33,229 nucleotides of DNA. Source: Saccoglossus kowalevskii. Taxonomy: Eukaryota > Hemichordata > Enteropneusta > Harrimaniidae. The notes beneath the pieces were generated by a model, which was given only the letters and a program-made list of their open reading frames with translations, ran no database searches and was not told where the DNA came from. Shown in pieces: positions 30,501 through 33,229 of this stretch. Numbering within the stretch: position 1 is the stretch's first letter; each line of letters opens with the position of its first letter. The stretch is from assembly GCF_000003605.2 (NCBI RefSeq), contig NW_003130854.1, positions 1,801,467-1,834,695 on the forward strand, read 5' to 3'. A program made the position numbers and the translations under genes.

Positions 30501-31850
30501 AGTCAACTAAGAAAGGTGATTTGTTAATGTTAACGTCGGGAGGAATGGTCAGCAGATATCTTTACAACTTTAACTAGACAATCCACAACCGCAGAGGACC
30601 ATGCTTCACACAATTTATTTCAGGGTTTTTAGATATGATATGGTGAATATGTGATTTTAAAATGCAATAAAAGAATTCACTTTACATGACTGTTGCGCAA
30701 ATTAATTATTTTTAACTGTTCATCTCCGAATGCTGACATATATTACACATACGTCTTTCAATTGTTATTTTGAAGACTAGCAAAACAACCTAAGGAGACA
30801 AGAATGGGAATGACACATATACAAGAAATGGATAAACTAAAAACTAGGAATGAAATTCAGTACGTATCTTTGAAGTTCATATTTTGTCACAATTATTTCA
30901 ATCATAGTTTGCTTTGAGTATTTTCTCCGATGGAGTAATTCCATTGAATTTTAATAATAATACTCAAATTTTGAAACTGCAATGATTGTACTATTAGTGT
31001 CCTGTCAACACGTACATATGAGTGACACTTGTTTTGTATTTTAGGACGAGTGAAATTAAACAGAATATATACCAAAAAGAACAGGATATTAAAAAGATGG
31101 AAAGTAAAATCCAAGAATATGAGAACCAGTGAGTGTCGGTCAAATTTTAATTTGAGTTCATTTTAAATTGTATTTCAATTATTCAGTGAAATGTGAGTTG
31201 TTCAAATGTCCATGTAGCATCAAATAGACTACAACTTGGCTTTGTCAAATTATTTAACTCTCAATATGCCATCCATAAAGATTCTGAAATAGTCATCAAA
31301 GTAGATGCTGAATTGTTCGGGATACGAATTATCAAGTTACGTAAACATCAGGTTACAAAAAAGCACGACCAAATTGTACTCAATGTTCAATAACCGGAGC
31401 TTCGAGTTAGAGTAAAATACATTTTAAAGAATTTGTTTATTATTGAACGCCTACATTTATCAACCCAAACTTCTGTTAACAGTTAAACAAACCAAAATCT
31501 ATATTTATTTGTTTTGGTACTCAAAGGTCGTTTAATTGTTAATTAAAATTCGTATTACTAAATTTGAACTTAAAAAAACATCTATGTTGCCCGTAAGTTG
31601 AAGTTCTGTAAACTGTTAAGTGAACATCGAGTTTCAACTTTGGCGTGTTTATTTTGGAAAAAAAATGGCGTTATTTCTAAAATATGGGCGTAACTCGAAA
31701 TTCAGCATCTCTCATCAAAATAACTTGAAAGCGTTATTCATTCATTCATTCATTTATTTTATTTAATTGATTATATAGAATACGCAATTTTGAAAAGAAG
31801 GCAGACATGCAAGAACAAGATAACAAAGCAATTCAAAAATATATAAATGA
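27462..31850 (+). CDS. Second MIEAP-type coiled-coil gene, 5' part only (unit 2)
   Basis: Exons found by homology and splice sites: about 27462-27560, 27947-27972, 29106-29249, 30776-30859, 31045-31128 and 31779-31850. They join in one frame in phase 2, with the split ATG at 27971/29106. Products are METSESEKHIYKLSNEF with IHRRELGKLND and IKELE, then LAKQPKETRMGMTHIQEMDK, TSEIKQNIYQKEQDIKKMES and IRNFEKKADMQEQDNKAIQK. They match the first rod exons of unit 1, and 31779-31850 matches 10808-10879 in length (72 nt) and sequence. No further exon is recognised before 33229 and no C-terminal domain is in view, so it may continue outside the window or be truncated. Introns are longer than in unit 1 because of insertions. 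Confidence 0.65.
28126..28760 (-). mobile_element. 5'-truncated non-LTR retrotransposon (LINE) remnant
   Basis: The minus strand encodes the C-terminal end of a LINE reverse-transcriptase polyprotein: RCSSHRLHIEEGRYTG, then a zinc-knuckle-like ICEFC...EYHFVLICPLFHSM, and LMRSKSAKVLRNLGKFLHKA. These follow the known C-terminal layout of animal CR1/RTE-type elements. In-frame TAG and TAA codons show it is dead. The 3' end is a (TAAA)n tail at 28126-28152. It lies in the intron between the second and third exons; the matching unit 1 intron is only 210 bp. Confidence 0.8.
29700..31010. repeat. Diverged internal tandem duplication within an intron
   Basis: About 29750-29960 resembles 30220-30480 (shared ATATTGTATTAGTATA, GTGTGGG.TTTTTT, TTTGAAAGCAAGCACA-type and TTATGATTCATT blocks). 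About 29970-30090 resembles 30715-30970 (TCTCCGATTGAGTAATT versus TCTCCGATGGAGTAATT). It lengthens the intron before 30776. A (TAA)n run sits at about 30066-30087. Confidence 0.65.
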
Positions 31851-31984
31851 GTAAATCACTTGTTTGAAAGCAGCGATGTTGTTTTCTAGGTCTTATATTT
31901 TAAAAGCAAACGATGTGTTATATTATTTGTTCATTTCAAATCCTTACTAAATTTATTCATTTAAATCTAGCACATTTGTTATTG

Positions 31985-32115
31985 TAACGCGGAATTTTAC
32001 GAGATATGTTCATCCTATCGTGTAAGGAAATGCGAATTCCAAATATGGAATTATTACGCGCGTAAACGTCCTCTAATAATAACAACAAACATGGCTGCCA
32101 CCAGGGTTTGACCAA
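31985..32115 (-). repeat. Dispersed repeat, minus-strand copy
   Basis: Reverse complement of 1746-1890. Shared blocks are AAATGCGAATTCCAAAT, CGTCCTCTAATAATAA and AACAAACATGGCTGCC. Sequence continues on both sides without a recognised terminus. Confidence 0.65.
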
Positions 32116-32191
32116 CGTCACACAAAAAAGTTCGCTAAAGGTGTTCAAAACGTTTTGCATAAACATGCATAAAGATGTACAATAATATGAT

Positions 32192-32742
32192 TATTACAAG
32201 AATACCTCAAAGTATGCACTCAAACAGTACGCCACGCATTGACCTCCGCTGCGTGTCGGTCCCGGAGGAGTACTCACATTGAAGTCCTATATGTATATGT
32301 GCCGCCAAAAGGGCTCCTAAATTCGCCACTTCTGTCTGAAAAGGGGTATGTTATTTTACACTGTCTGTCTGAAATGGGGTATCCTTTTTTCATTAATTCT
32401 GTCTAAAAATGAGTCCATATTTTCAAAAGACTGTCTCTAGAGCTTGAGTAATCCAACAACCAGGATAATGAAGCTGATCTGTAATTTCATTTCGATCATC
32501 AAAGTCCATCTCCGGGAGTCAACCTGCTTTTCCCTTGGTACCATTTATGCTTACTGTCTGGATAGGGGTGTCAAATATCCAGAGTTTGTCTGAAAATGGG
32601 TAGGCTATTTGAGTTTATTTCTTTCTGATAAAGAGTAGGGGTTTCAAACAATCAGCTACACACCCCTGTCAGTATTTTTTGCAAGTACCCCCCCCCCCCA
32701 GGGTGTCGGTCTTCGTGCATACTTTGAGGTATTCTCGTAATA
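32192..32742. mobile_element. 551-bp terminal-inverted-repeat element
   Basis: The left end TATTACAAGAATACCTC...AGTATGCAC and the right end in reverse, TATTACGAGAATACCTC...AGTATGCAC, match over about 28 bp with one difference. The inside has a spaced motif resembling TGTCTGAAAAGGGGTA at about 32332, 32361, 32399, 32554 and 32588, and a run of C at about 32690-32699. No open reading frame of note. Confidence 0.75.
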
Positions 32743-32956
32743 CTGTAAAAGGGTTAATTATTCACTGGGTTTTAATTTTGCTTAATATATTTCGCTGACT
32801 GAAAAATGCGCTAAATTAAAACCCAGTGAATATGTAAAATTTAGCACAGAACACATTGTCTAAATGATAAAACAGTGAATTTAAAACCCACTGAATATGC
32901 CTGAAATGGTCAATCAGCGAAATTTAAACTCAGTGAAAATTAGTCATTTTACAGTA
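32741..32956. mobile_element. 216-bp foldback/inverted-repeat element
   Basis: The tips TACTGTAAAA and TTTTACAGTA are perfect inverted repeats that continue imperfectly inward. Internally ATTCACTGGGTTTTAATTT (near 32760) and its exact reverse complement (near 32812) form a second hairpin, and the ACCCA(C/G)TGAATAT theme recurs to 32930. It abuts the preceding element and shares TA with it. Confidence 0.75.
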
Positions 32957-33229
32957 ATCTCATATTTGTATGTGTGAGTCGTTTCTTCTACTAGTTAACG
33001 ATGTCGTCGCATACACTTATGTGGATTTCAATTTCATTTCTCTTTAGTTGATTTTGTCCCCTGTCGACCAGACCTAAATAATTGTAAAAAAATAAGTCTT
33101 TGACTTCGACCTCCCCACATTTCTGCCCGAGCTAGTTAATTAACATGTAGTCCCAATGAGTAGCATGACCCCATCTATTCCCTCAAAGCGTACTTCGTCT
33201 AGATTTAGAACATATATATATCTGTCTAT
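32957..33229. other. Right end of window, nothing recognised
   Basis: AT-rich sequence. A TTTCTCTTTAG acceptor-like site at about 33045 is followed in phase by TGA, so I did not call an exon. Confidence 0.5.

Larger units (their letters stand above)
19996..33229. repeat. Tandem segmental duplication, unit 2 (runs off the window)
   Basis: Direct repeat of unit 1. It contains the intact HSPA12-like gene and the first six recognisable exons of a second coiled-coil gene. The start is set where GCACACTCGAGTTG and the sequence after it match position 487 onward. The counterpart of unit 1 sequence beyond about 10879 is not seen before the window ends. Confidence 0.85.

Noticed and set aside
1-33229. 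tRNA or rRNA genes
   Set aside because: No cloverleaf-like or rRNA-like segment was recognised by eye on either strand; a covariance-model scan would settle it.

Overview
The window is eukaryotic nuclear DNA: AT-rich, with short exons bounded by GT/AG sites, long introns, microsatellites, small transposable elements and a decayed LINE fragment. HSPA12-type chaperone genes in several copies, a MIEAP-domain gene and this repeat load suggest an aquatic invertebrate, probably a lophotrochozoan such as a mollusc or brachiopod. The taxon is inference; no marker gene fixes it.

The main structure is a direct tandem duplication with a period near 19.5 kb. Unit 1 runs from about 484 to 19995. Unit 2 starts at about 19996 and continues past the end of the window. 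Each unit carries a head-to-head gene pair: an HSPA12-like Hsp70-family gene on the minus strand and a coiled-coil gene on the plus strand. In unit 1 the plus-strand gene ends in a domain resembling the C-terminus of mitochondria-eating protein (MIEAP/SPATA18).

The two units have decayed differently. In unit 1 the HSPA12-like gene (4132-8378) is a pseudogene with stops, frameshifts and damaged ATP-site motifs, while the MIEAP-like gene (about 9107-18443 or 18710) can be traced to its C-terminus. In unit 2 the HSPA12-like gene (22789-26826) is intact, four exons encoding 600 residues. Its MIEAP-like partner (27462 onward) is recognisable only through six exons before repeats take over and the window ends.

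The most striking feature is the rod of the unit 1 MIEAP-like gene. Its exons are divisible by three and joined at phase-2 introns. A pair of 84-nt exons has been tandemly duplicated with its introns (period about 1.28 kb). Each 84-nt exon encodes 28 residues, exactly four heptads, so seven consecutive exons give 196 residues in one unbroken heptad register. Just upstream, an 8-bp duplication at a splice donor breaks the frame unless the 97-nt intron is retained; retention would add a strongly hydrophobic, membrane-like segment.

Mobile DNA is plentiful and, because the units are paralogous, several insertions can be compared with an empty site: four copies of a roughly 161-168 bp inverted-repeat element, a 501-bp element, a 366-bp element with a perfect 10-bp target duplication, a hAT-like 227-bp element, a 5'-truncated LINE in an intron, and a cluster of inverted-repeat elements at the right end. 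I see no tRNA, rRNA or CRISPR.
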